From assembly GCF_035825295.1 (NCBI RefSeq), contig NZ_JAYMGI010000002.1:1178001-1242000 (forward strand): DNA of 64,000 nucleotides, read 5' to 3'. The number at the start of each line of letters is the position of its first letter. The first letter of the stretch is position 1. Positions 15,624 through 24,649 of the stretch are shown here, one piece after another. The translations under genes were made by a program, and so were the position numbers. Source of the stretch: Actinacidiphila sp. DG2A-62 (GTDB taxonomy: Bacteria; Actinomycetota; Actinomycetes; Streptomycetales; Streptomycetaceae). The notes below the pieces were generated by a model, which was given only the letters and a program-made list of their open reading frames with translations, made no database searches and had not been told where the DNA came from.

Positions 15624-16781
15624 TCAGTCCCTGACCGCGCGCAGCAGCACGAACTTCGGGTCGGACGCGACGAGTTCGCAGGCGCCGAACAGCCGGCGCA
15701 GCCGCACGTGGTAGCCCAGGTGCCGGTTGCCGACCACCCACAGCTCGCCGCCGGGCCGCAGCGCCGCGCGTGCGGTGCCGAACATCCGCCGCGCGACCGC
15801 GTCGCTGGTCGCCCGGTGGCTGTGGAACGGCGGGTTGTTCAGCACCAGGTCCGCGCTGGCCGGCGGCGCGTCGGCCAGCGCGTCGCCGACCAGGAACTCG
15901 GCGGCGGCGCCCGGCCCGGCGTTCTCCTCGAAGGTGGCCCGCGCGGAGGCCACCGCCTGGTGCGACTCGTCCACGAACAGCACCGTCGAGCGCGGGTTGG
16001 CCAGCGCCGCGGCCGTGCCGACGACGCCGTTGCCGCAGCCCAGGTCGACCACCCGGTCCGGGCCGCTGCGCCGCGGCAGGTGCGCGAGCAGGAAGCGGGT
16101 GCCGATGTCGAGGCGGTCGGCGCAGAAGACGCCCGCGTGGTTGGTGACCGTGCGCCCGGACATCACGCCGATGCCGTCGGGCAGCGCGTACCGCAGCGGC
16201 CAGGGATTGCGGCCGCGGGTGCGGCCCGGGGCGGGCGTGCAGTGGATCAGCCGCGCCTTGCGGACCGCGAGCGAGGTGCGGGTGGGGCCGAGGACGCGTT
16301 CGAACAGCCGCAGCGTCGAGGTGTGGATCTCGCTGACCATGCCGGCGCCCAGCACCAGCGTGTCCCGGCCGAGCGCGGGCGCGATCCGGTGCAGCTGGTC
16401 CTCCAGCAGGGCCAGGCTCTTGGGCACCCGGATCAGCAGCACGTCGACGGCGTGCGGCGGCTCGTCGCGGGTGGACAGCAGCCGCACCGCCGCGTCCGGC
16501 GCGTTGCGCCGCAGATTGCCGCGGGTGGCCTGCTGGCCGAGGTAGGAGTCCGAGATCTGCGTCAGCTCCTGGCCGGCGGGGGCCGCCGCGGCCAGCGCCG
16601 TGGTCAGCGCGCCCCAGCGGTCGCCGACGACCGCCACCCGCCCGCCGAGGTCCGCGCCGGCCTCGGCCAGGTGCGCCAGCGCGTACGCGTCCGCCGCGTC
16701 CCACGCCCGCAACTGCTCCCGCTGGTCCGCGGGATACCGGTCGAGCCCGACCTCGCCCCACGGCGTGTCCATGATCTCCAT
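15624..16781 (-). CDS. RlmG/RsmC-like class I methyltransferase
   Basis: 385 aa with the tandem arrangement of RsmC/RlmG rRNA guanine-N2 methyltransferases. There is a degenerate N-terminal MTase-like half ([17 protein letters not shown]) and an active C-terminal half with SAM motif [16 protein letters not shown], acidic VLFVDES and the catalytic [11 protein letters not shown]. The [18 protein letters not shown] segment is also typical. It probably methylates a 23S or 16S rRNA guanine. The ATG at 16781 is used; an ATG three codons inside is possible. Convergent with icd. Confidence 0.82.
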   Translation of the reverse strand: MEIMDTPWGEVGLDRYPADQREQLRAWDAADAYALAHLAEAGADLGGRVAVVGDRWGALTTALAAAAPAGQELTQISDSYLGQQATRGNLRRNAPDAAVRLLSTRDEPPHAVDVLLIRVPKSLALLEDQLHRIAPALGRDTLVLGAGMVSEIHTSTLRLFERVLGPTRTSLAVRKARLIHCTPAPGRTRGRNPWPLRYALPDGIGVMSGRTVTNHAGVFCADRLDIGTRFLLAHLPRRSGPDRVVDLGCGNGVVGTAAALANPRSTVLFVDESHQAVASARATFEENAGPGAAAEFLVGDALADAPPASADLVLNNPPFHSHRATSDAVARRMFGTARAALRPGGELWVVGNRHLGYHVRLRRLFGACELVASDPKFVLLRAVRD

Positions 16782-16846
16782 CGCCCCACACCCTACGTCC
16801 TGCGGCCCAGGTGGCCGCAGGACGCGGGGCAGTCGCGCCGGCCGCC

Positions 16847-17335
16847 CTAGACCGAGGCGAACTCGGTGGCGGCCCCGTCCCCGTCGAGACTGAAGCCGAG
16901 CTGCTCGGCGACCAGGGTCGTGCCGTCACTGAAGTACAGCGTCACCCGGGCGTCGTCGACGGACCAGTTGTCATTGCCGTTGGTCTTGATCCACATCCAA
17001 ACCTTGAAGCCCCTGCAGTCGGACTTGAGCGCACCGGGCGCCTCGACGACCAGGGGCACGATGTGGTGGGAGTCGTCGTTGTACGTGGTCATGTCCTTGC
17101 CGGAACTGTCCGCATTGCTGACCGAGGCCAGCAGGGACTGCTCGTCACCGGTCTTCACCGTGACGTAGATTCCGGTGTCGTGGTCCTTGTTGTCCTCGTC
17201 GCCGGTCAAGGTGAAGAGTTCGACCCGGCTGAGCGTGGCTCCCCCGCAGCCCTCCTCCGAACTCCCGACGCACCGCGCGGAAACCCCTTCCTCGACCTTC
17301 ACCGATCCCTGCCCCGCGTCGCATTCTCCGGTCAT
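16847..17335 (-). CDS. Hypothetical acidic protein, possible PLAT-like beta-sandwich
   Basis: 162 aa from the ATG at 17335. A GTG at 17440 would add 35 residues that look non-conserved. There is no signal peptide or membrane segment. Residues from about 36 read as a beta-rich domain: [66 protein letters not shown]. The pattern of a strand, a W.VDD turn and another strand recalls PLAT/LH2 domains (D.W.ldkV.V), but this is weak. Cysteines near the N-terminus (ECD, ARC, EGCGG) may pair. It sits alone between the methyltransferase and an MFS gene. Function unknown. Confidence 0.6.
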   Translation of the reverse strand: MTGECDAGQGSVKVEEGVSARCVGSSEEGCGGATLSRVELFTLTGDEDNKDHDTGIYVTVKTGDEQSLLASVSNADSSGKDMTTYNDDSHHIVPLVVEAPGALKSDCRGFKVWMWIKTNGNDNWSVDDARVTLYFSDGTTLVAEQLGFSLDGDGAATEFASV

Positions 17336-17476
17336 TTCGGCACCTACCCCCGGTAGCGCCCCCGAACGGGCGGTCTGCCTCCGATATCCCCCGCGGTCAC
17401 CGCCCTCAATTGCGGCCGCGGAAGAGAAATGATTCAGCACCCCGAATTCATATGAGACGACCGCTGATCACGTGTC

Positions 17477-18799
17477 TCACGTGCGCGACGGGCGCCTCGC
17501 GGGGACCGCCCCGGCCGCCGAGCGCCGCCGTGCCGACGCGCTGAGCGCTCCGGCCCCGGCGAGGACGGCGAGGAGGATGCCGCTGAACCAGAGCATGGCC
17601 GTGGTCGCGGTGGTGTACTGCGTGGCGATGCCCAGGCCGATGGCCGGGACGACCAGGCCGAGGTAGGAGATCAGGAAGAGGCCGGCGAGGGCCTCGCCCC
17701 GGGTGGCCGGCGCGGCCATGGCGGTGACGGCGCCGATCGCGGACTTGAAGAGCACGCCCGCGCCCGCGCCGGCCAGCGCGCCGCCGACGAGGAAGCCGGC
17801 CAGGTCCGCCGCCTCCATGCCGACGGCCAGCACGACCAGTCCGGCCGCCTCGCCGACCAGCCCGGCGGCGATCCTGCGCCCCTGGCCGACGCGGTTGGTG
17901 GCGGACTGGGCCACGGCCGCGGTGCCGAACACCGCGAACACGATGGCGCCGGCCAGCAGCCGGCTCGGGTGCCCCAGCGTGCCCGCGACGAACCCCGGCG
18001 CGAGCGACGTGAACAGCCCGAAGATCGCGAAGGCGGCGAATCCGCTGACCGCCGCCGCCACGTATCCCGCACGGTCGCCGTGGTCGGCGCTGATCCGCTG
18101 CGGACGCCAGCCCGGCCCCTCCGGCCGCTCCGCCACGTCCACGGTCTCCGGGGTCACCGCGACGGCGACGACGCCGAGCAGCAGCAGGACGGCGAAGACC
18201 ACGTAGGGCGTACGGATCGGCGCGCCGAAGAACTGGGCGAGGAAGCCGGAGATGAGCGTGCCCACGCCGAGCCCGCCGATGTTGGCGGCGGTGGAGACGA
18301 CCTCGAACCTGCCGCGGCCGGCGTGCGGCCGGCTCACCGTGTGGAGTTCGTGCAGGTGCGCGGTCGCGGTCGCGGTGATCATCCCGACGCCGAGGCCGGT
18401 GATCAGCCGCGCGACGATCAGCCCGGGCAGCGCCGGCCACACGAGGAACAGCACGGCCGCCACGACCTCCAGGGCCAGCGCCGGGACCATGACGCGCTTG
18501 CGGCCGACCCGGTCGGAGATGTGCCCGACCAGCAGCAGGCTGGCGACCACGCCGACCGCGTAGACGGCGAACACGATGGTGACCGTGAACGTCGAGAAGC
18601 CGTCGCGGTGCTGGTAGAGCGGGTAGAGCGGGGTCGGCACGGTGGAGAACGCCATCGCGGTCAGGAAGCCGGCCGCGACGAGCCAGAAGCCGATGCCGTG
18701 CCGGGGCCGCGCGGACGCCCCGATGTCCCCGGCCGGTCCGGTCCCGCCGCGGGCCGCCGCGCCGATGTCCGTGACGCCGATGCCGTCCATGCTCATCAT
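17477..18799 (-). CDS. MFS efflux transporter (12-TM type)
   Basis: 440 aa with about twelve hydrophobic segments. The MFS motif A between TM2 and TM3 reads GHISDRVGRKRVM, and RLITGLGVGMITATATAHLHEL fits TM4-5. The C-terminus is a basic tail. The ATG at 18799 has GAGGAG 3-6 nt upstream; another ATG follows directly. It is divergent from a LysR gene, the usual arrangement for a drug or metabolite exporter under local control. Substrate unknown. Confidence 0.87.
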   Translation of the reverse strand: MMSMDGIGVTDIGAAARGGTGPAGDIGASARPRHGIGFWLVAAGFLTAMAFSTVPTPLYPLYQHRDGFSTFTVTIVFAVYAVGVVASLLLVGHISDRVGRKRVMVPALALEVVAAVLFLVWPALPGLIVARLITGLGVGMITATATAHLHELHTVSRPHAGRGRFEVVSTAANIGGLGVGTLISGFLAQFFGAPIRTPYVVFAVLLLLGVVAVAVTPETVDVAERPEGPGWRPQRISADHGDRAGYVAAAVSGFAAFAIFGLFTSLAPGFVAGTLGHPSRLLAGAIVFAVFGTAAVAQSATNRVGQGRRIAAGLVGEAAGLVVLAVGMEAADLAGFLVGGALAGAGAGVLFKSAIGAVTAMAAPATRGEALAGLFLISYLGLVVPAIGLGIATQYTTATTAMLWFSGILLAVLAGAGALSASARRRSAAGAVPARRPSRT

Positions 18800-18910
18800 T
18801 CGCTCCTCGATGGTCCGCCTTCACGAACTCCTTCGAGCCTGCTGCGACGCAACCATCATGTCCAACGACCATTCATGCTCGTGACCAGCACCAGATGAGA
18901 TGATCGAGGG

Positions 18911-19813
18911 GTGGAGCTGAGACATCTCGAGTACTTCGTCGCCGTCGCCGAGGAGCGGAACTTCACCCGGGCCGCGGAGCGGCTGCACGTCGTGCAGTCG
19001 GGGGTCTCGGCGGTCATCAAGGCGCTGGAGCGCGACCTGGGGGCGCAGCTGCTCGAACGCGACTCCAAGCGCGTGGAGCTGACCGACGCCGGCCGCGCCC
19101 TGCTGCCCAAGGCGCGGGCCGCGCTCGACGCCGTGCGGGACGCCCGGGACGCGGTCGGGGAGGTCGAGGGCGGCCTGCGGGGAACGCTGCGCATCGGCAC
19201 GCTGATCTCCGTCGCTCTGGTCGACGTGCCCGCGCTGCTCGGCGCGTACCACCGCCGCCACCCCGGCGTGATGATCATGCTGCGCGCGGCTCCGTCCGGC
19301 TCCGAGGGCCTGGTGGCCGCGCTGGCCGACGGCTCGCTCGACCTCGCCTTCGTGTCGTTGCCGTCCCAGGCGCCGGCCGGCATCCGGGTGCGGGAGCTGG
19401 CCTCGGCCCCGCTCGACCTGGTGGTGCCGGCCGATCATCGGCTCGCGGACCGCGAGGAGGTCGCGCTGGCGGACATCGCGGGCGAGATGTTCGTCGACTT
19501 CCCGGTGGGCTACGGCAACCGCGCCGTCACCGACCGCGCGTTCGCCTCGGCGGGCCTCCACCGCCAGGTCTCCGTCGAGATCACCGACATCGCCGCCGGC
19601 GCGGCGTACGTCCGCAACGGCCTCGGCGTGGCGCTGCTCCCCCGCTTCGTCATCCGCCGCCGCAAGGACCTGCGCCGCCTCGCCGTCACCGGCGCGGACC
19701 TGAACTGGCCGCTGGGTCTCGCCATGTCGCAGACCCGCCGCCCCAGCGCGGCGGCGCGCGCCATGATCGAGATGATCACCACCCGCGGCGCACCCGCCGG
19801 CACCGGCACGTAG
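18911..19813 (+). CDS. LysR-family transcriptional regulator
   Basis: 300 aa. The N-terminal HTH is MELRHLEYFVAVAEERNFTRAAERLHVVQSGVS with a following recognition helix and dimerisation helix (residues about 1-85). The C-terminal effector domain starts at GTLRIGTLISVALVDVPALL and contains DLAFVSLP and VVPADHRLADREEVAL. The GTG at 18911 lies 111 bp from the divergent MFS start, so it probably controls that transporter and itself. Effector unknown. Confidence 0.9.
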   Translation: MELRHLEYFVAVAEERNFTRAAERLHVVQSGVSAVIKALERDLGAQLLERDSKRVELTDAGRALLPKARAALDAVRDARDAVGEVEGGLRGTLRIGTLISVALVDVPALLGAYHRRHPGVMIMLRAAPSGSEGLVAALADGSLDLAFVSLPSQAPAGIRVRELASAPLDLVVPADHRLADREEVALADIAGEMFVDFPVGYGNRAVTDRAFASAGLHRQVSVEITDIAAGAAYVRNGLGVALLPRFVIRRRKDLRRLAVTGADLNWPLGLAMSQTRRPSAAARAMIEMITTRGAPAGTGT

Positions 19814-19990
19814 CCCGCGCCCGAAAGCCGCTCGTCCGTGGCCTCCGCCGCAGCGTCGAGGACCGCAGCGTCGAGAGCGACGTCGTCAGCCATGACGTTT
19901 CCTCTCGCCGGAGAACGAGCGGTCAACCCGTCGCTGCGTCAAGCCAACCCGCTGGTACTGCGGCGCTGCACGGTCCTCGTCATCGCATGC
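19814..19990. other. Intergenic stretch with an orphan start signal and a 15-bp tandem repeat
   Basis: CCGCAGCGTCGAGGA is followed by a near copy at about 19850-19880. On the minus strand an ATG at 19893 has GAGAGGAAAC 4 nt upstream, but the frame runs on into the LysR gene. No convincing gene is present. Confidence 0.4.
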
Positions 19991-21325
19991 CTAGCGGGCC
20001 CACTGCCCGCCCCGCTGCGCGTAGCGGTCCTGGACGAGGGTCATGGCGCCCAGCGGGTCCGCGGCGACCTCCTTCGCGGAGAAGTAGACGTTCCCGCGGA
20101 CCTCGGGGTGCTCGGCGCACAGGTCGAGGTGGCGCAGAAGTTCGCTCGGGTCCTGCCAGGCCGCGGGCTGCCCCGCGGCGCCGACCTTGTACAGGGCCTC
20201 GCCGACGTACAGCCGCGCCCGGGTGCCGCGCACGACGTCGGACCACCACGGCACCAGCACGCCGTAGTCGGCCGCCGCGAAGCCGATGTTCCAGTAGACC
20301 TGGGGGCAGATGTAGTCCAGCCAGCCCTTCATCACCCAGCCGCGGGTGTCCGCGTGCAGGTCGTCGTAGGTCTGCACGCCGGCCTGGGTGGCCGAGCCGA
20401 GGGGGTCGCTCGCGGCGTTGCGCCAGACGCCGAACGGGCTGATGCCGAACCGCGCCGACGGCCTGATCCGCCGAATCCGCTCCGCGGTCTCGCGCACCAG
20501 CAGGTCGCAGTTGTTCCGCCGCCAGGCGTCGCGGTCGGGGAAGCCGGCGCCGTAGCGGGCGTACGCGTCGTCGTCGGCGAAGGTCTGGCCGGCCACCGGG
20601 TACGGGTAGAAGTAGTCGTCCCAGTGCACCGCGTCGATCGGGTAGCGGCGCACCGCGTCGAGCATGGCGTCCTCGACGAACCTGCGCACTTCGGGCAGCC
20701 CCGGGTTGTAGTACAGCTTGCCGCCGTACGGCAGCACCCACTCCGGGTGCAGCCGCGCCGGATGGGTGGCGACGAGGTCCGCCGGGTCGGCGGTCATCGA
20801 CACGCGGTAGGGGTTGAACCACGCGTGCAGCTCCAGGCCGCGCCGGTGCGCCTCGTGCACGGCGGCGCCCAGCGGGTCCCAGCCGGCGTCCCGGCCCTGG
20901 ACGCCGGTGAGGTAGCGCGACCACGGCTCGTACGGCGACGGCCAGAACGCGTCGGCGGTCGGCCGGACCTGGAACATCACGGCGTTGAGCCGGCGCTCGA
21001 CGGCGAGGTCGAGCAGGTCGCACAGCTCCTGGCGCTGCTCGGCCGGGCTCAGGCCCGGTGCGGACGGCCAGTCGGTGTTGGCCACGGTGGCGATCCACAT
21101 CCCGCGCAGTTCCCGGTGCGGCCCGCCGCGACCGTGGCCCCGGGGTCCGGCGGCGGTCCCGGCCGGGCTCGCGCCGGGCGCCGGGCCCGCGGCGTCCGCG
21201 CCCCCGGGCCGCGCGCCGGCCTCCGCGGCCGACGCCGAGCCGGCCGGCACGGTCGAGCCCAGTACGGTCGAGCCCAGCGCGCCCGCCGCCGCGGCGGTGA
21301 AGCTCCTGCGGGTGAGCCGTTCCAT
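19991..21325 (-). CDS. Tat-exported family-10-like glycosylhydrolase (GHL10/YngK type)
   Basis: 444 aa. The N-terminus MERLTRRSFTAAAAG carries a twin-arginine motif, then a hydrophobic stretch ending ASA, so it is exported folded. A Gly/Ala/Pro linker to about residue 75 is followed by the GHL10 domain: RELRGMWIATVANTDWPS, NAVMFQVRPTADAFW, HAWFNPYRVS, VHWDDYFYPYPV, ICPQVYWNIGF. These match the YngK/DUF187 family, which acts on cell-surface or complex glycans; substrate unknown. The ATG at 21325 has AGGAGG 5 nt upstream. It stands alone. Confidence 0.9.
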   Translation of the reverse strand: MERLTRRSFTAAAAGALGSTVLGSTVPAGSASAAEAGARPGGADAAGPAPGASPAGTAAGPRGHGRGGPHRELRGMWIATVANTDWPSAPGLSPAEQRQELCDLLDLAVERRLNAVMFQVRPTADAFWPSPYEPWSRYLTGVQGRDAGWDPLGAAVHEAHRRGLELHAWFNPYRVSMTADPADLVATHPARLHPEWVLPYGGKLYYNPGLPEVRRFVEDAMLDAVRRYPIDAVHWDDYFYPYPVAGQTFADDDAYARYGAGFPDRDAWRRNNCDLLVRETAERIRRIRPSARFGISPFGVWRNAASDPLGSATQAGVQTYDDLHADTRGWVMKGWLDYICPQVYWNIGFAAADYGVLVPWWSDVVRGTRARLYVGEALYKVGAAGQPAAWQDPSELLRHLDLCAEHPEVRGNVYFSAKEVAADPLGAMTLVQDRYAQRGGQWAR

Positions 21326-21707
21326 CTCTGCCTCCTGATCGTCCGTCACGATCCGCCGATGATGGGCCCATCCGCCCCTGGCGGCAACCGCCGACCGGTC
21401 TACGCCACTGGCGGCGCGCTTCCGACGCCGCCACGCCGCGCGCCGCGGCCCAGCCCCGCACGCCCGCGGGTCCGCGCCGCGGAAGCCCGCAGGTCCCGCC
21501 CCGGAAGCCCCCGCGGCCCGCCGCGGAAGCACCCCCGGGGGGCCCGGCCCGGTCCCGCGGCGGAGCGCTCGCGGACCCGGGGGTAACGTCTGCGGAGTAC
21601 CCCTGGCACGCACCGGTACGGGTCCGGTGACCGCTCGGCGACGGGCGGCGGGGGACGCCTCCCAGGCGACGGCTCTGGGGGGAGGGCAGCGAGCGAGGGG
21701 CTGACGA
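21326..21707. other. 382-bp divergent intergenic region
   Basis: Holds the promoters of the glycosidase gene (minus) and the dehydrogenase gene (plus). The middle part is extremely GC-rich with recurring CGGAAGCCC-like words at about 21480-21530. TAACGT at about 21585 is a possible -10 for the plus strand. No gene or RNA was recognised. Confidence 0.5.
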
Positions 21708-22565
21708 GTGAGTGACATCCAGCGCGTCGGAGTGGTCGGCGCGGGGCAGATGGGTTCCGGCATCGCCGAGGTATGCGCGAAGGCCGGGCTCGACGTCAGG
21801 GTCGCCGAGACCACCGGCGACGCGCTGGAGCTGGGCCGGGCCCGGCTGGCCAACTCCCTCGGCCGGGCGGCCGAGCGCGGCAAGATCACCGAGGAGGAGC
21901 GGGACGCCGCGCTGGGCCGGCTGAGCTTCACCACCGATCTCGGCGAGTTCGCCGACCGGGACCTGGTGATCGAGGCCGTGGTGGAGAACGAGCAGGTCAA
22001 GACGGACATCTTCCGGGTGCTCGACCAGGTGGTGACGCGCCGCGACGCGATCCTGGCGTCCAACACCTCCTCGATCCCGCTGGTCAGGCTCGCGGTGGCC
22101 ACCTCGCGCCCGGACCACGTGCTGGGCATCCACTTCTTCAACCCGGCGCCGGTCCAGGCCCTGGTCGAGCTGATCCCGGCGCTCACCACCTCGGCGGACA
22201 CCGTCAAGCGCGCGGAGCACCTGGTCGGCGAGGTGCTCGGCAAGCACGCCATCCGCGCCCAGGACCGCTCGGGCTTCGTGGTGAACGCGCTGCTGGTGCC
22301 GTACCTGCTGTCCGCGATCCGGATGTACGAGTCGGGGATCGCCACCCGCGAGGACATCGACAACGGCATGGAGATGGGCTGCGCCCACCCGATGGGCCCG
22401 CTGAAGCTGTCCGACCTGATCGGTCTGGACACGGTCGCGGCCATCGCGGACTCGATGTACGCCGAGTACAAGGAACCCCTGTACGCCGCGCCGCCGATCC
22501 TGCAGCGGATGGTCGACGCGGGCCGCCTCGGCCGCAAGACGGGCGCGGGCTTCTACTCGTACTGA
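21708..22565 (+). CDS. 3-hydroxybutyryl-CoA / 3-hydroxyacyl-CoA dehydrogenase
   Basis: 285 aa, the length of short-form HbdA/PaaH enzymes. NAD(P)-dependent oxidation of (S)-3-hydroxyacyl-CoA. The Rossmann motif is VGVVGAGQMGSGIAEVCA, and the catalytic region reads NTSSIPLVRLA and GIHFFNPAPVQALVEL (His of the active dyad). The C-terminal domain has GFVVNALLVPYL and GCAHPMGPLKLSDLIGLD. The GTG at 21708 follows GAGGGG by 8 nt. It is monocistronic, ending at a nested hairpin before a convergent ABC operon. It serves fatty-acid or butyryl-CoA metabolism. Confidence 0.93.
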   Translation: MSDIQRVGVVGAGQMGSGIAEVCAKAGLDVRVAETTGDALELGRARLANSLGRAAERGKITEEERDAALGRLSFTTDLGEFADRDLVIEAVVENEQVKTDIFRVLDQVVTRRDAILASNTSSIPLVRLAVATSRPDHVLGIHFFNPAPVQALVELIPALTTSADTVKRAEHLVGEVLGKHAIRAQDRSGFVVNALLVPYLLSAIRMYESGIATREDIDNGMEMGCAHPMGPLKLSDLIGLDTVAAIADSMYAEYKEPLYAAPPILQRMVDAGRLGRKTGAGFYSY

Positions 22566-22590
22566 TCGGCGGCCCGGTCCGCGGACCCCG

Positions 22591-22666
22591 GCGGGCGTGC
22601 CGCAGGCGCCCCGTGCGGGCGCGGGCCGGGCGCCGCACGGGGCGCTCGCCGGCGCGGTACGCCCGC
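22591..22666. terminator. Nested hairpin between convergent transcripts
   Basis: The inner stem GCGCCCCGTGCGG (22606-22618) pairs with CCGCACGGGGCGC (22633-22645). An outer, near-perfect stem GCGGGCGTGCC / GGTACGCCCGC (about 22591 and 22656) encloses it. It serves the dehydrogenase (+) and ABC (-) transcripts. Confidence 0.7.
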
Positions 22667-22672
22667 GCGGCG

Positions 22673-23617
22673 TCACGCCTTCTCGTAGGCGCTGACGACC
22701 TCCTCGGTCGGGCCGTCCATCACCAGCTCGCCCTTCTCCAGCCACAGCACCCGGTCGCATGTGTCCCGGATCGACTTGTTGTTGTGGCTGACCAGGAAGA
22801 CCGTGCCGGCCTCCTTGCGCAACTCCCTGATCCGCGCCTCCGACCGCTTCTGGAACGCCCGGTCACCCGTCGCCAGCGCCTCGTCGATCATCAGCACATC
22901 ATGATTCTTCGCCGCCGCGATCGAGAACCTCAACCGCGCCGCCATACCCGAGGAGTACGTCCGCATCGGCAACGAGATGAAATCACCCTTCTCGTTGATC
23001 CCCGAGAAATCCACGATCCCCTGATACCGACGCCGCACCTCCTCCTGCGACATCCCCATCGCCAGACCACCCAGGATCACATTCGTCCCACCGGTCAGAT
23101 CATTCATCAACGCCGCGTTCACACCCAACAACGACGGCTGACCATCGGTGTAGACCTTGCCGCGCTCGGCGGGGAGCAGCCCGGCGACCGCCTTGAGCAG
23201 CGTCGTCTTGCCGGAGCCGTTGGAGCCGATGATGCCGATCGCCTCACCGCGGTACGCCGTGAAGGTGACGCCCTTGACGGCGTGCACGGTCTGGACGTTC
23301 GGCGAGCCCTGCCGCAGCAGCAGGCGGCGCAGCGCGGCGGTGGCGTTGCCGTGGCCCGCGTCGGCGCCGTAGATGCGGTAGACGACGTGGAGCCCGTCGA
23401 CGATGACGGTGGGCACGCGGGAGCCGCCGGCGCCGCCCTCGGGCTCGCCGGGGGCGGGCGGGTCGGCCTCGGCCGTCGGCCCGTCCCGCAGCGCGGTCGC
23501 GTTGGCGGGGTCCGCGCCGGCCTGCCCGGCGGCCCTCCCGTCGGTCTTCCCGCCGGCGATGTCGCCGGGCTTCGCCTCGGTTGTGCCGAGAGCCTTCTCG
23601 GCGGTCTGATCAGCCAC
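22673..23617 (-). CDS. ABC transporter ATP-binding protein, polysaccharide/teichoic acid export type
   Basis: 314 aa from the GTG at 23617 (GAGGAGGAG 7 nt upstream), overlapping the permease stop by 8 bp. Walker A is IGSNGSGKTT, the signature is TYSSGMAARLRFSIAAA, Walker B is DVLMIDEALATGD and the switch His lies in LVSHNN. SSGM and the absence of other domains match TagH/Wzt/RfbE ATPases of the ABC-2 polysaccharide exporters. An N-terminal extension of about 65 residues is Gly/Ala/Pro-rich and acidic. The central part (22876-23155) uses GGT, GAT, AAT and TTG codons unlike the flanks, suggesting a recombined segment. Confidence 0.92.
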   Translation of the reverse strand: MADQTAEKALGTTEAKPGDIAGGKTDGRAAGQAGADPANATALRDGPTAEADPPAPGEPEGGAGGSRVPTVIVDGLHVVYRIYGADAGHGNATAALRRLLLRQGSPNVQTVHAVKGVTFTAYRGEAIGIIGSNGSGKTTLLKAVAGLLPAERGKVYTDGQPSLLGVNAALMNDLTGGTNVILGGLAMGMSQEEVRRRYQGIVDFSGINEKGDFISLPMRTYSSGMAARLRFSIAAAKNHDVLMIDEALATGDRAFQKRSEARIRELRKEAGTVFLVSHNNKSIRDTCDRVLWLEKGELVMDGPTEEVVSAYEKA

Positions 23618-24521
23618 GTCCGTACTCCTCCTCGGACGACCAGAAGAACGCGTACCCGGCGCCGGCGGCCGCACTCGCCCAGACCAGTGCGAGCGGCCAC
23701 ACGTGCGGCGGGAGCTGCGCCCGGGTCACCGTGTCGATGAGCGCGTACCTCATCAGGCTCACATAGATCAGCGCCGGGTTCGCCTCCAGCAGCAGCCGCA
23801 GCGGGTGCGGGGCGCCCGCGGAGAACCGGCTCAGGTCGTAGAAGACGCCGGAGACGTAGCCCCAGGTGCGCAGCAGGAACGGCAGCACCTGGACGAAGTC
23901 GGTGGTGCGGGCGCCGAGGCGGGCCAGCGCCAGGGCGAGCCCGGCGTTGAAGACCGACTGCAGGACCAGGGCCGGCACCGCCAGCAGCCAGCGCGTGGTG
24001 ACCGGCACGCCGACGCCGGCCACCACGAGGGCCAGCACGCCCAGGGAGAGCAGCAGCTGGCGCAGCTGGGTCAGCGTCGCGGCCAGCGGCAGGGCGGCGC
24101 GCGGGAAGTGCAGGGCGCGCACCAGGCCGATGTTGTCGGTGAGCGAGCGGGCCCCGGACAGCGCCGCGGACTGGGTGAAGGTGAAGACGAAGACGCCGGT
24201 GCACAGGAACGGGACGTAGTCCGGCACGCCGCGCCCCGTGCCCAGCAGCAGGCCGAAGACCAGGAAGTACACGGCGGCGTTGAGCAGCGGCGTCAGCACC
24301 TGCCACAGCTGGCCGAGCCGGGCGCCGGAGTACAGGGCGGCCTGGCGGGCGGAGGCGAGCGCGGTGATGAAGTGGCGGCGGGCCCACAGCTGGCGGGCGT
24401 ACGCGCCGGGGCCGGGGCGCGCACCGCTGACCGTGAGCCCGTGGGCGGCGGCCAGCGCGGCGGGGCCGGTCGCGGCGCGGTCCGGCACGGGCGCCGCGGG
24501 GCGCGCCGGGGTGAGGAGCAT
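23610..24521 (-). CDS. ABC-2 type permease of a polysaccharide exporter (TagG-like)
   Basis: 303 aa from the ATG at 24521, which has GAGG 5 nt upstream. The ABC2_membrane fold shows an amphipathic LYSGARLGQLWQVLTPLLNAAVYFLVFGLLLG, then VPFLCTGVFVFTFTQSA and four more hydrophobic segments. With the downstream ATPase it forms a two-gene exporter like TagGH or RfbAB, moving a lipid-linked glycan or teichoic-acid-like polymer. It is divergent from a TetR gene, with one copy of the shared operator motif 18 bp from this start. Confidence 0.9.
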   Translation of the reverse strand: MLLTPARPAAPVPDRAATGPAALAAAHGLTVSGARPGPGAYARQLWARRHFITALASARQAALYSGARLGQLWQVLTPLLNAAVYFLVFGLLLGTGRGVPDYVPFLCTGVFVFTFTQSAALSGARSLTDNIGLVRALHFPRAALPLAATLTQLRQLLLSLGVLALVVAGVGVPVTTRWLLAVPALVLQSVFNAGLALALARLGARTTDFVQVLPFLLRTWGYVSGVFYDLSRFSAGAPHPLRLLLEANPALIYVSLMRYALIDTVTRAQLPPHVWPLALVWASAAAGAGYAFFWSSEEEYGRG

Positions 24522-24538
24522 ACGGACCTCGCTTGCGT

Positions 24539-24610
24539 CGGAACGGAACCGTATCGTCGTGGTGCGGCGGTCAGCGTAGTCCGGGGCGACGCCGGAACGC
24601 AACCGTTCCG
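24539..24610. promoter_or_regulatory. Two copies of a TetR-type operator between the ABC operon and the TetR gene
   Basis: CGGAACGCAACCGTTCCG (24593-24610) has perfect 7-bp arms around CAAC. CGGAACGGAACCGTATCG (24539-24556) is the same motif with a weaker right arm (5 of 7). One copy lies close to each divergent start (24521 minus, 24650 plus), so one TetR protein could control both promoters. Confidence 0.75.
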
Positions 24611-24649
24611 TCGTGACGTGGGCGTATCGGCGGGATAGGATCGTCCGCC

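Noticed and set aside
24226..24602. A longer start for the ABC permease at 24602
   Set aside because: It would run through the operator motif, and the ATG at 24521 has a proper ribosome site and the conserved N-terminus.
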